NCBI GenBank assembly: GCA_016185015.1
Contig: JACPOI010000005.1
Coordinates: 1 to 64,000 of the forward strand
Length of the DNA: 64,000 nucleotides
Direction: 5' to 3'
Origin: Burkholderiales bacterium
GTDB lineage: Bacteria; Pseudomonadota; Gammaproteobacteria; Burkholderiales; Burkholderiaceae_C
Shown: positions 1-8,756 of the stretch, in pieces
Numbering within the stretch: position 1 is the first letter of the stretch
Layout: every line of letters starts with the position of its first letter
Notes under the pieces: generated by a model
Seen by the model: the letters and a program-made list of their open reading frames with translations, nothing else
The model's database searches: none
What the model was told of the DNA's origin: nothing
Position numbers and translations under genes: made by a program

Positions 1-171
1 CTTGACAGTGAACGGGATGAGGACCACCACCTCGTCCCGATTGAGCTTGGAGGTAGCGACGCGCTATCCAACCGGGTTCTGCTGCACAGGGTCTGCCACA
101 AGCGTGTCCACGCCCTTGGCTTGAAGGTTGTCAAGCCGGTCACCAGCCCGGGGGCCTTTAATCTGGTGTGA
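1..171 (+). CDS. C-terminal end of a group II intron-encoded maturase/reverse transcriptase (HNH endonuclease domain), truncated by the window edge
   Basis: Frame 1 reads LDSERDEDHHLVPIELGGSDALSNRVLLHRVCHKRVHALGLKVVKPVTSPGAFNLV*, an HNH signature (DHH..P..LGGSD...NRVLLHxxCHxxVH), directly followed by group II domain V. Confidence 0.8.
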   Translation, partial: LDSERDEDHHLVPIELGGSDALSNRVLLHRVCHKRVHALGLKVVKPVTSPGAFNLV

Positions 172-289
172 TGGACGAGGGTTGCTCCCTTAGACTCCAT
201 CTCAACAGTGGTCGTGCGTGAGCCGTATGCTGGGAAACTAGCACGTACGGTTCTTTGGGGGGGATATCATCGCAAGATGGTGTCCCTAC
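1..289 (+). mobile_element. 3' end of a group II intron (maturase tail, domain V, domain VI)
   Basis: Domain V at 220-253: GAGCCGTATGCTGGGAAACTAGCACGTACGGTTC (34 nt, AGC triad, GAAA tetraloop, complementary arms). Domain VI-like hairpin at 262-285: GGATATCATC-GCAA-GATGGTGTCC, followed by CCTAC. Confidence 0.85.
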
Positions 290-1858
290 CCTCCACTTGC
301 GCAGCATATGGCTCTTGAAGATTGTTCCCCTCGACTCGCGCCATTCGACCAAATTGTTGTCTTTTAAGCGGTGCTTGGACTGATCCGGCAGAGCGGATAA
401 ATCGACCCAGCGAGCGATGAAGCGCTTCATGCCATCCCGCATGCTTGCGGAGTCCATTGCACCAAGCACGGTGGTTTTGAGGGGCAGAGTTGCGCCTACA
501 CCTCCATGAAATAGCAATCTAGTCGTCCGTGCACAGTCCCGCCATGGCACGTGTAGCCGGTTCAAAAGGCGCAGGGCACGGACCGGCAATGGTTCTTCTT
601 GCGATCCTTGGGGCCGCATGCCAAGCACCCAATCCATCTCCCGAGGCAAACCTTTCTCGGTTTTGCTCATGACCGTGCGGATGATGAATACTTCATAAAG
701 GCCAGTGGCCGTGGACTCGACGCGAACTCCTTTCGGTAATCCAGTCGACACATCGAGTCCCGCCTCAATGCCCAGCAACTCGCTGATTCGCATGCCGGAC
801 ATCCCCTGGATGCTCAGTGCGCAGGCCTCGCGTACCGCTTCGAACAGGACTCGAGCTTCCACTAGGGGCGTATCCCCGTCGCGCTCAAAGGCTGAGTCCA
901 GCGGGGCATGCCACGGATTTGTCTCGTTGGGGAGCAAACTGAACTTGAATTCTGCAAGGAAGCGTTTGGCGCGCTTAATCCGGGCAACTTTCCCATCACC
1001 GGCCATCTGCGCGCGGATGCCTGTCTTTGAGTTGAGCGTCGCAACTTCGATTTCCGCCCCCGCCAGCGGGTCCTGCACATACTCCAGCAGCCGAATCACG
1101 TCCTCAGCCGGCTGGCCGAGCCACCACGCGACCTCGTTGAAGAGCGGGATCGCGACTTCATCGGGCAGAGGGGGAATCCAACCGACCAATTTAGTCGCAA
1201 TTGCTTGACCGTAATAATAAATCCCGTGATGGCGGAATGGATCTTCGGTGAGGCTGGACACGCCCCACTTGTTCAGCAAGCGACGCTCGGACCAGAAATA
1301 GGGGATTATGTGAAGGGCCAGCCTAACCTGCGCTTCAGTGGTGTCCCTATCATCCCCATTCGCTTCTGCAATGTAGCGCGGCAGGTCCTCGATGTACTCG
1401 CTCGGATTCAATTCGCCGGGGGTATGGATGCATCGATCCACCATCCAACTGATGAGCCATTTGAATCCCATTTGGAACGCTGGCATCGACCCTGCTGCGG
1501 GTGATTCCCCCTTGGATGGGGCATGCAGGAGCAGCGCCATCAACTTTTTTGCCCAGCCCTGCCTCTTTGCATGCTCAGGATCGTTGAGGCAACTGCCGTT
1601 GAAGAGTTCCATGGACCAGTTCAATCGACAATGCGTCTGTCTCCCACCTATCGTGATCACAGGTAGATTCCATACCGGATCCCCAGCTTTGCTCAATGGC
1701 GTGACAGCATACTCGGCAAACTCATCTGGGGTCAGTTCCCATATCGGGCGATGCCCGCCGCCGGGTGAGTCTTCCAGCAGCGGAAGATCTATGTCCGCGG
1801 TGGGTGTGTTTGGTGTGAATGTGGGGTTCATGTGTGGCCTCGGAGCTTTAGCCAACAT
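290..1858 (-). pseudogene. Third tyrosine recombinase of the trio, truncated at its 3' end by the antisense group II intron
   Basis: Box I-like SGMRISELLGI and box II-like SHMLRKW present; homology stops 2-3 codons later at the intron boundary, so the catalytic Tyr region is missing. Start ATG at 1858 or 1831. Confidence 0.75.
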
Positions 1859-3836
1859 CGGGCAGTTCGATGCATAGCGAGCGAGATCGATCAAGAACAG
1901 CGGGCTGGACATCCTTGAGCAGGGCATCAAGCGCAACAACCACGGGCACCCAGCGTTGCTGCCATACGGGGGATGTCACACGCGTAATACTGCGGTAAAC
2001 GGCCCGCCGCAGTGCCTCGTACAGCATGACGTTGCGAGGATTTTCCGGACGAGCAGCTGCCAACGGACAGTCAGGACACTCGCCATAGGCGGTGCACAGT
2101 CGGTTTTTCCGCTGGTTCGGACGCGGCGAGTCGTACGGGTCCAGACACAGCCAGCCGGGTGTCGCGCAGCCCTTGTTGGTCGATTCCCGGTGCTGGCGGG
2201 GATCGAGCTTCCCGCCTGAGTCAAGCCAGCGTTCCCGCACCATAAGGGTCTCGCCGGTCGCTTCCTGCAGCAATCGCTTCACAAGATCGCTGGTGTAGTG
2301 GGTCCATGTGGTCAGCCGACTTCCGTGATTACCCACCTTCTGGGCCGCCTCAAGATCACCCCGGTTGAAGAGCTGCACGAAGTCGAGGAGCGTTGCGCGG
2401 AGGGTCTTGAGGTTAAAGTCGGGCAGCTTGTGATCAGCGATGAAACTGTCCAGCGCATTCTTCCAAACATCGTCACCAGACCCAGCTTGTGTTGAATTCC
2501 CAAAGCCCTTGGGTTGCTTTGGGCCGTTCTTTTGAACAAAGAGAAACACGCGATCGCGATACTCGGGTGCAACAACGTGCGGACGGATGCGCGATGTCAG
2601 CGCGGCCAGCAGATCCAGAACCAGATTCAGGCTCACTTGCGCGGGACGACTCGCCTTCGGGTCTAGTAGGCGCACCAGTTGGCGCTTCGCGCGAGGCTTG
2701 TCTCCGGTGATTCGTACCAGAGGGACTTTGGCGGGGTCATCAGGCTCGACATCTTCAGCCTTATCCTCCCTCTCCTCGTGGTCACCCTCCCGAAAATCGA
2801 ACTGCACCGCGTCGTTGCCCAGGCGATCCACATTTCGATCGATCTCTTGCCACTTCAGCCGCATCACGGTTTCCGAATTGAAGACGGTCGCGAACGCAAT
2901 GCACAGGGCTAGCGGCACCAGATCGCGGCTACTGGCATAGAAGTAACTCGTCGCAATCGACTGCCCGAGCGCGAACTCAATCGTCGCCCCGAGCCTCGGG
3001 TCGCGAGTTTTAATATCGACGAGGTCGGGAATCACGCCCGGGTAGCGCTTGTCCAGCATCGCCACAGCAAGGGCCAAATTCGGCTCTAAAAGGGACTTTG
3101 GATTCTTGCCCTTTTTCTTGCCCGGATTGCTTTCCAATTCGGCCCCTTGCTCCAGAAGTTCATGCCCCAGTTTGAAGAGGCGCTGCCCCTTATCCCATCG
3201 GTCGCGCAAGGCCAGAACTTCCTCTTCTGCGCCGGCCATGATCTGCAGCAATTGATCGAACTGCAGCACCTCTGTGGGTTTAGTCTTGCGCATCGCGCCG
3301 CGCGGTCCTGCTGGAACAAGGTCGCGCAACGCCTCTGAACCCGGAGCGTTTTCTAGTACGTTGCGCAAGGCACCAATAGCTTTCCTGATAGTGTTCGGGT
3401 GAAGTGGCTGACCGTCAATTTTGCGTTTCTGATACAGCCACGCGACGAACCCTGCCATGACTTGCTCGTCTAGCCTCTCGGGCGGGATGTCGCGCAGACG
3501 GCTCCCAGACAGGTACTCAAACCAGTATCCCCGCAGTTCACCGCAACGAGTTATCCGCGACTTCGGGTCAAGTGATTTGCCCCACTGCAGCAGCCCCTCA
3601 GCAAAGAGTTCTGCCAACAAGGGGAAGTCGAGCAGGAAGCTCAAATCCAGGAGGTGCGGCTCGCCGCCCCCTTTCACGGGAAAGACGGCCGTAAGTGTGG
3701 GCTTGCCGTCGGTAGTGCCTCGCTCTAGGCGTGTCGTCGGCAGGACGTGGACGTTTCCCTGCTCTTGATTGAGGCGACGTGCTCGGGCAACCACCTTCTG
3801 TGCAACGCTGACGCGGACCTTTTTCATTTCTCTCAT
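1848..3836 (-). CDS. Second tyrosine-recombinase-like protein of the trio (662 aa, TnpB-like size, Cys-rich C-terminus)
   Basis: LKTLRATLLDFVQLFNRGDLEAAQKVGNHGSRLTTWTHYTSD resembles box II plus Tyr region; C-terminal Cys cluster CATPGWLC...CTAYGECPDC; starts 1 nt after the upstream stop. Confidence 0.75.
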   Translation of the reverse strand: MREMKKVRVSVAQKVVARARRLNQEQGNVHVLPTTRLERGTTDGKPTLTAVFPVKGGGEPHLLDLSFLLDFPLLAELFAEGLLQWGKSLDPKSRITRCGELRGYWFEYLSGSRLRDIPPERLDEQVMAGFVAWLYQKRKIDGQPLHPNTIRKAIGALRNVLENAPGSEALRDLVPAGPRGAMRKTKPTEVLQFDQLLQIMAGAEEEVLALRDRWDKGQRLFKLGHELLEQGAELESNPGKKKGKNPKSLLEPNLALAVAMLDKRYPGVIPDLVDIKTRDPRLGATIEFALGQSIATSYFYASSRDLVPLALCIAFATVFNSETVMRLKWQEIDRNVDRLGNDAVQFDFREGDHEEREDKAEDVEPDDPAKVPLVRITGDKPRAKRQLVRLLDPKASRPAQVSLNLVLDLLAALTSRIRPHVVAPEYRDRVFLFVQKNGPKQPKGFGNSTQAGSGDDVWKNALDSFIADHKLPDFNLKTLRATLLDFVQLFNRGDLEAAQKVGNHGSRLTTWTHYTSDLVKRLLQEATGETLMVRERWLDSGGKLDPRQHRESTNKGCATPGWLCLDPYDSPRPNQRKNRLCTAYGECPDCPLAAARPENPRNVMLYEALRRAVYRSITRVTSPVWQQRWVPVVVALDALLKDVQPAVLDRSRSLCIELPDVG

Positions 3837-3837
3837 C

Positions 3838-4842
3838 CTAAAGGCCGATCAAACGTCGGATGTCGGTCAGGCCCTGCTTCTCTCCAAATATTTCGACGTG
3901 AGCGAGATAGGTATCCATGGTGACCTTGACGCTCTTGTGGCCGAGCTTGACCTGCACTATCTTCCAGGGCTCTGGGTTGCCGTTGGCCTTTTCCGCGTGG
4001 TAGGTGAGCACGGCACAGTTGTGGCGCAAGTCGTGAAACGAGTGCGCCGCCACAGTCTTGATGTGCGTCTTACCTGTCTCGAGGTCCGCAACCTCAAACT
4101 CTTCGACGATGCCGCTCTGCCGACAGGCAAGCTCAAACATCTTCTGCACAGCAGACCGGCTTATGGGCTTCCCGGCCGCCTTGCTTCCAGGATGGCCCAG
4201 GAAGAGCGCTGTGGTGGGCTTGGCCCCTCGCTTCTTCTTGCCCCGGCGCTCACTCTCCACGCGCTCGCCAGCGATGTTCAGCAACTTGCGCACTTGAGCA
4301 AGTTGCAGTGGCCTCACCACGACGTTCCGGCCCACTTTCCGCAGCAGCGGATCCTTTTCTTTCGTAGTCCCGGTGGTCCGCGTGTGGGCCAGCGCATCCT
4401 CATCAAGGGGTCGATTGCCTACCCGCCATTCTTCACGCGATCTGCCGATGTCACGGTGGTACCAGCCCTCATTGCGGCAAAAGTCATAGAAGCGCCTCGC
4501 GATCGTGAGTTTGCGGTTGATTGTTTTCGCATCACTTGCGGAGGCTGCATAGTCGTCTGCGAACTGTTGGCGATCCGCCTCTGTGGCATCGCGCCAGTCG
4601 ATGCCCGTGAGCTGACACCACTGAAACCAGGTCAGTAAGTCGTAGCCAGCGGCTTCCCAAGTGTGCTTGCTCGGCGCCCTCCCGACTGCGACGAGCTTTT
4701 CATGCAGGAAGATGGTTGGCTCTTCGAAGACAGCGAGTTGATCACTCCAATATTGAAAGAGCAATGGCTGACCCAGCTCGACCTCCCCAACCGACTCGCA
4801 CGCCTTCACAAGCCTCAGTTCGCATGACAAAAAATTGTTCAT
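3838..4842 (-). CDS. First tyrosine recombinase/integrase of the trio (334 aa)
   Basis: HSFHDLRHNCAVLTYHA...VQVKLGHKSVKVTMDTYLAH is a classic HxxR...GHxxxxxTxxxY phage-integrase C-terminus. Confidence 0.85.
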   Translation of the reverse strand: MNNFLSCELRLVKACESVGEVELGQPLLFQYWSDQLAVFEEPTIFLHEKLVAVGRAPSKHTWEAAGYDLLTWFQWCQLTGIDWRDATEADRQQFADDYAASASDAKTINRKLTIARRFYDFCRNEGWYHRDIGRSREEWRVGNRPLDEDALAHTRTTGTTKEKDPLLRKVGRNVVVRPLQLAQVRKLLNIAGERVESERRGKKKRGAKPTTALFLGHPGSKAAGKPISRSAVQKMFELACRQSGIVEEFEVADLETGKTHIKTVAAHSFHDLRHNCAVLTYHAEKANGNPEPWKIVQVKLGHKSVKVTMDTYLAHVEIFGEKQGLTDIRRLIGL

Positions 4843-5036
4843 GATCCAAAAAACTTAGCCGTGGCATTGAGAACAGAATTTCCTACAGAGATTCGATTTT
4901 TGCTTTATTTGCTGTAATTAAAGTCAATCGATAACATTTTTAAGACTCTTAGCATATCTATTTGAACAAGCTAATGGAAGGCGGGTATACCCCTCCTTAC
5001 AGGGGGTTGGCTGTTGTGCAAGGAATTCCACATAAC
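4843..5036. mobile_element. AT-rich terminal region of the genomic island, ending at the junction with the radical SAM gene
   Basis: Sharp drop in GC; includes palindrome GGGTATACCC and the inverted pair ACCCCT...AGGGGGT; homology of the flanking gene begins at about 5037. Confidence 0.65.
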
Positions 5037-5291
5037 ATGCTCGCAACCGCGGTAGGGGTTGATGGACTGGTCGAAGGCGATGTCGGGTGAGTCGTTGCTG
5101 ACCAGCGCGCTGCGCGCGTCCTCCCAGCGGACTTCCGTCTGCAGTTTCGGCGCCTCCACCGACAAAGCCTCGTCCCAGGTTGCCCAGCCATCGTCAAACG
5201 CCGCGCGCGCATCCTGCTCGAAGCGGTGAGCGTTGCGCGTGGCCGCCCCCCGCCCTTTGAGGGTCTGCAGCGGGATCTTGAAGTCAGCCAT
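5037..5291 (-). pseudogene. PA0069-family radical SAM protein, N-terminal fragment disrupted by island insertion
   Basis: MADFKIPLQTLKGRGAATRNAHRFE...SPDIAFDQSINPYRGCEH, then unrelated VMWNSLHN...; the family continues GCxYCxARP. Confidence 0.8.
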
Positions 5292-5401
5292 GGTCAGGCC
5301 TGCCCTGCGGCCTGAGCACGCGCGGGTAAGTCCCGAGCGGGCCTGCCCACCGGCTCGTTAGAGTGACGGACCGTCGCGTCAGAACTTGCCCTGAAACATA
5401 A

Positions 5402-5417
5402 CTGTACATAAATACAG
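5402..5417. promoter_or_regulatory. LexA (SOS) box
   Basis: CTGTACATAAATACAG matches CTGT-N8-ACAG exactly; lies between the divergent radical SAM gene and dgkA. Confidence 0.75.
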
Positions 5418-5436
5418 TATAGAACGACCCCGCCCC

Positions 5437-5814
5437 ATGCACCAGCCCTTCAGCTTCACCGCGCGCCTGCACAGCTTTCGTTACGCACTGGCCGGCCTGC
5501 GCACCCTGCTGCTGACCCAGCACAACGCATGGCTGCACGCCGCGGCCACGGTCGTGGTGGTGGTCGCGGGTCTGGTCCTGGGCCTGTCGCGGACTGAATG
5601 GTGCTGGCTGGTGCTGGCCATGACGCTGGTCTGGATGGCCGAGGCCCTCAACACCGCGCTGGAGTTCCTGGCCGATGCCGTCACACAGGAATTCCACCCC
5701 CTGATCCTGCAGGCCAAGGACGTGGCCGCAGCCGCCGTGCTGATCGCCGCCATCGGGGCCCTGGTGATCGGGCTGCTGGTCTTCGGGCCCCATGTCTGGC
5801 CGCGGTTCGCCTGA
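5437..5814 (+). CDS. dgkA: Diacylglycerol kinase
   Basis: 125 aa membrane protein with the conserved MAEALNTALEFLAD motif. Confidence 0.9.
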   Translation: MHQPFSFTARLHSFRYALAGLRTLLLTQHNAWLHAAATVVVVVAGLVLGLSRTEWCWLVLAMTLVWMAEALNTALEFLADAVTQEFHPLILQAKDVAAAAVLIAAIGALVIGLLVFGPHVWPRFA

Positions 5815-5946
5815 ACCGGTATCGCGCCCGCGCCACAAAGCCACGCCGCCTGTCGCGTCCATGCGGCAATCCGTCGCGCCAGGGTCCGGCGCAGGGCCAC
5901 CCAGCCGCATGGCTCGGTATAGTGAATCGCGACCACGGAGTACCCC

Positions 5947-6384
5947 ATGTCCCAGACCTTTGCCACCGTTTCCCCCTCACCGCCGCTGCGCCTGCTGGCC
6001 GGCTGGCTCTGCGCCGTGGTCCTGCTGGCCCTGGCCGGCTGCAGCAGCACGCCCAAGTCCGGCAGCGGTGGCGGTGCATCCGCAGCCAGCGGGCACAGCG
6101 AAACGGGCCAGGCTTCTTATTACGGCAATGAGTTCCACGGCCGCAAGACCGCCAATGGCGAGCTGTTCGACCAGGCCAAGCTGACGGCAGCACACCGCAC
6201 CCTGCCCTTTGGCACGCGGCTCAAGGTCACCAACACGCAGACCGGCAAAAGCGTGCAGGTGCGCGTGAACGACCGCGGGCCTTTCGTGAAGGGCCGCATC
6301 ATCGACCTCTCCAGTTCGGCCTTCAAGGCCATTGCCAGCATCAACGCCGGCGTGGCGCCGGTGCGCATCCAGGTCGTTGAATAG
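5947..6384 (+). CDS. rlpA: Septal ring lytic transglycosylase RlpA family lipoprotein
   Basis: Lipobox LAGC; GQASYYGNEFHGRKTANGELFD...AAHRTLPFGTRLKVTN...VRVNDRGPF. Confidence 0.85.
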   Translation: MSQTFATVSPSPPLRLLAGWLCAVVLLALAGCSSTPKSGSGGGASAASGHSETGQASYYGNEFHGRKTANGELFDQAKLTAAHRTLPFGTRLKVTNTQTGKSVQVRVNDRGPFVKGRIIDLSSSAFKAIASINAGVAPVRIQVVE

Positions 6385-6415
6385 ATCGCGCCAGGAGGAT
6401 GCGCATAATTGGCGC

Positions 6416-7420
6416 ATGACTTTCCAGCACCTGCCCTACCCGGGCGCCATCACCGACGTGGCCGGCATCGAAGTCGGCCATGACTCCGATCCACGTCGTC
6501 CCACCGGCTGCAGCGTCGTGATCGCACGTGAGGGTGCCATCGGCGGCGTGGACGTGCGAGGCGCCGCGCCCGGCACGCGCGAAACCGATCTGCTGCATCC
6601 CGGCAACCTGGTGCCCCACGTCCACGCCGTGCTGCTGGCCGGCGGCAGCGCCTGGGGCCTGGACGCCGCTGGCGGCGTGATGCGCTGGCTGGAAGAAAAC
6701 GGGATCGGCCTGGACACCGGCCACGGCCTGGTGCCCATCGTGCCGGCGGCCGTGGTGTTCGACCTGGGCGTGGGCGATGGGCGCCTCCGCCCCGACGCCT
6801 CATCCGGTCACCGCGCCTGTCTGGCCGCCAGCCGCAGCGCACCGGCCCAGGGCAATGTGGGCGCAGGCAGCGGCGCGCTGGTGGGCAAGCTGCTGGGCAT
6901 GGCGCGCGCCATGAAAGGCGGCGTGGGCACGGCCTCGGTCAGCGCGAGCGGTTTCACCGTGGGCGCGCTGGTGGTCTGCAATGCCGTGGGCGATGTGCTG
7001 GACCCGGCCACCGGGCAGGTGATCGCCGGCGCCCGCACGGCCGACGGCCACGCCCTGCAGAACACGCGCGACGCCCTGCTGGACGGGCACATGCCGCAAC
7101 ACCTGCTGGCGGGCAAGAACACCACCATCGGCGTGATCGCCACCGACGCCGTGCTGAGCAAAACCCAGGCCCAGCGCCTGGCCCAGGTGGCGCACGACGG
7201 GTTGGCGCGCAGCATCAACCCCGTGCACACCATGCTCGACGGCGACACACTGTTTGCGCTGGGCACCGGGACCAGCGGCAAGGAAGCCGACATGCTGCTG
7301 CTGGCCACCCTGGCGGCCGAGGCGACGGCACGCGCCGTGGTCAATGCGGTGCATGCCGCACAGGGCCTGACGGTCGGCGAACAGCACTGGCCCAGTGCGG
7401 CCGAGCTCGCGGCCAGCTGA
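6416..7420 (+). CDS. P1 family peptidase (DmpA/BapA-type, S58)
   Basis: ITDVAGIEVGHDSD...GGSAWGLDAAGGVMRWLEE...GNVGAGSGA; in-frame ATG at 6416 preferred over 6332. Confidence 0.85.
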   Translation: MTFQHLPYPGAITDVAGIEVGHDSDPRRPTGCSVVIAREGAIGGVDVRGAAPGTRETDLLHPGNLVPHVHAVLLAGGSAWGLDAAGGVMRWLEENGIGLDTGHGLVPIVPAAVVFDLGVGDGRLRPDASSGHRACLAASRSAPAQGNVGAGSGALVGKLLGMARAMKGGVGTASVSASGFTVGALVVCNAVGDVLDPATGQVIAGARTADGHALQNTRDALLDGHMPQHLLAGKNTTIGVIATDAVLSKTQAQRLAQVAHDGLARSINPVHTMLDGDTLFALGTGTSGKEADMLLLATLAAEATARAVVNAVHAAQGLTVGEQHWPSAAELAAS

Positions 7421-7429
7421 AGCAAGCCC

Positions 7430-8746
7430 ATGCCTGCTGCCCTGCGCCACACCCTGCTCTCGCTGCGCGACCTCTGGGCCTCGGCCGCGCCCTTTGTGCT
7501 GCTGGCTATCCTGCTGCTCACGCTGGCCTACTGGTGGCTGGACCCGATGCCGCCGAAGCGCATCACGCTGGCCACCGGGCCCGCGCAAAGTGCCTATGAC
7601 GAGCTGGGCAAGCGTTATGCCCAGTCCCTGGCGGCCTATGGCATCCAGGTCCAGCTCAAGCCCAGCCAGGGCGCAGCGGACAACCTGGCCCTGCTGCGCG
7701 CGGGCGAGGTGGACATCGGCTTCGTGCAAGGCGGCACGGCCACGCCAAGCGAAGACGACGAACTCGAATCGCTGGGCAGCCTGTTCGTCGAGCCGGTCTG
7801 GCTGTTCTACCGGGCCGACGCCGCGCGCAAGGTGAACCGCCAGGGCAAGCTGACCGCGCTGGGTGAACTCAAGGGCCTGCGCCTGAACCTGGGCGCCGAG
7901 GGCAGCGGCGTGCCGCGCCTGATGGAGCGGCTGTTCGAGGCCAACCGCATCGACCCGGCCGGCATGCGGCTCTCGCGCCTGGACCAGACCCCGGCGGTGA
8001 TGGCACTGCTGGCCGGCGAGGTCGACGCACTGGTGCTGGCCTCGGCACCCGAGTCGCTGATGGTGCAGATGCTGCTGCAGACCCCGGACGTGCGGCTGAT
8101 GGACTTCAGCCAGAGTGAGGCCTATGCGCGCCGCTTCGCCTTTCTGACACCGGTCACCTTGCCGCGTGGCGTGGTCGACCTGGCGAAGGACATTCCGGCC
8201 CAGGATGTGCACCTGATCGCCACCACCACCACCCTGCTGGCCACGCCCGACGTGCACCCGGCCCTGCTGCAGCTGTTCTCGCAAGCGGCGCTCAAGCTGC
8301 ATGGACCGGCCGGCTGGTTCAACCGGGCCCGCGAATTCCCGAACGCCGGGCAGACCGAGTTTCCGCTGGCCCAGGAAGCCGAGCGCACGCTCAAGAACGG
8401 CGCGCCGCTGCTGCAGCGTTACCTGTCCTTCACGCTGGCCAATCTGCTGGAACGCATGTGGCTGGCACTGGGCATCATCATCGCCATCCTGCTGCCGCTG
8501 AGCCGCATCGTGCCGCCGCTGTACGAATTCCGCATCCGCTCACGCGTGTTCCGCTGGTACGGGCAGCTGCGCCAGATCGAGGAACGCATGCAGTCCGGCG
8601 ACGGCAGCCGCGAGGAGCTGCTGCAGGCGCTGAACCAGCTGGAAGGGCGCGCAACCAGGGTGAAGGTGCCTTTGTCGTACGCCGACGAGCTCTACGCGCT
8701 GCGCAACTATATCGAGATGGTACGCAGCCGCCTGCAGCACGGCTGA
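7430..8746 (+). CDS. TAXI family TRAP transporter solute-binding protein with an N-terminal anchor
   Basis: ITLATGPAQSAYDELGKRYAQSLAAYGIQVQLKPSQGAADNLALLRAGEVDIGFVQGG. Confidence 0.8.
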   Translation: MPAALRHTLLSLRDLWASAAPFVLLAILLLTLAYWWLDPMPPKRITLATGPAQSAYDELGKRYAQSLAAYGIQVQLKPSQGAADNLALLRAGEVDIGFVQGGTATPSEDDELESLGSLFVEPVWLFYRADAARKVNRQGKLTALGELKGLRLNLGAEGSGVPRLMERLFEANRIDPAGMRLSRLDQTPAVMALLAGEVDALVLASAPESLMVQMLLQTPDVRLMDFSQSEAYARRFAFLTPVTLPRGVVDLAKDIPAQDVHLIATTTTLLATPDVHPALLQLFSQAALKLHGPAGWFNRAREFPNAGQTEFPLAQEAERTLKNGAPLLQRYLSFTLANLLERMWLALGIIIAILLPLSRIVPPLYEFRIRSRVFRWYGQLRQIEERMQSGDGSREELLQALNQLEGRATRVKVPLSYADELYALRNYIEMVRSRLQHG

Positions 8747-8756
8747 AGCGAGGACC

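Noticed and set aside
1205-1877. Plus-strand ORFs at 1205-1504 and 1392-1877
   Set aside because: Antisense to the third recombinase; no domain signature.
4843-5036. tRNA gene as island attachment site
   Set aside because: No tRNA-like cloverleaf or conserved T-arm sequence; the flanking target is a protein-coding gene.
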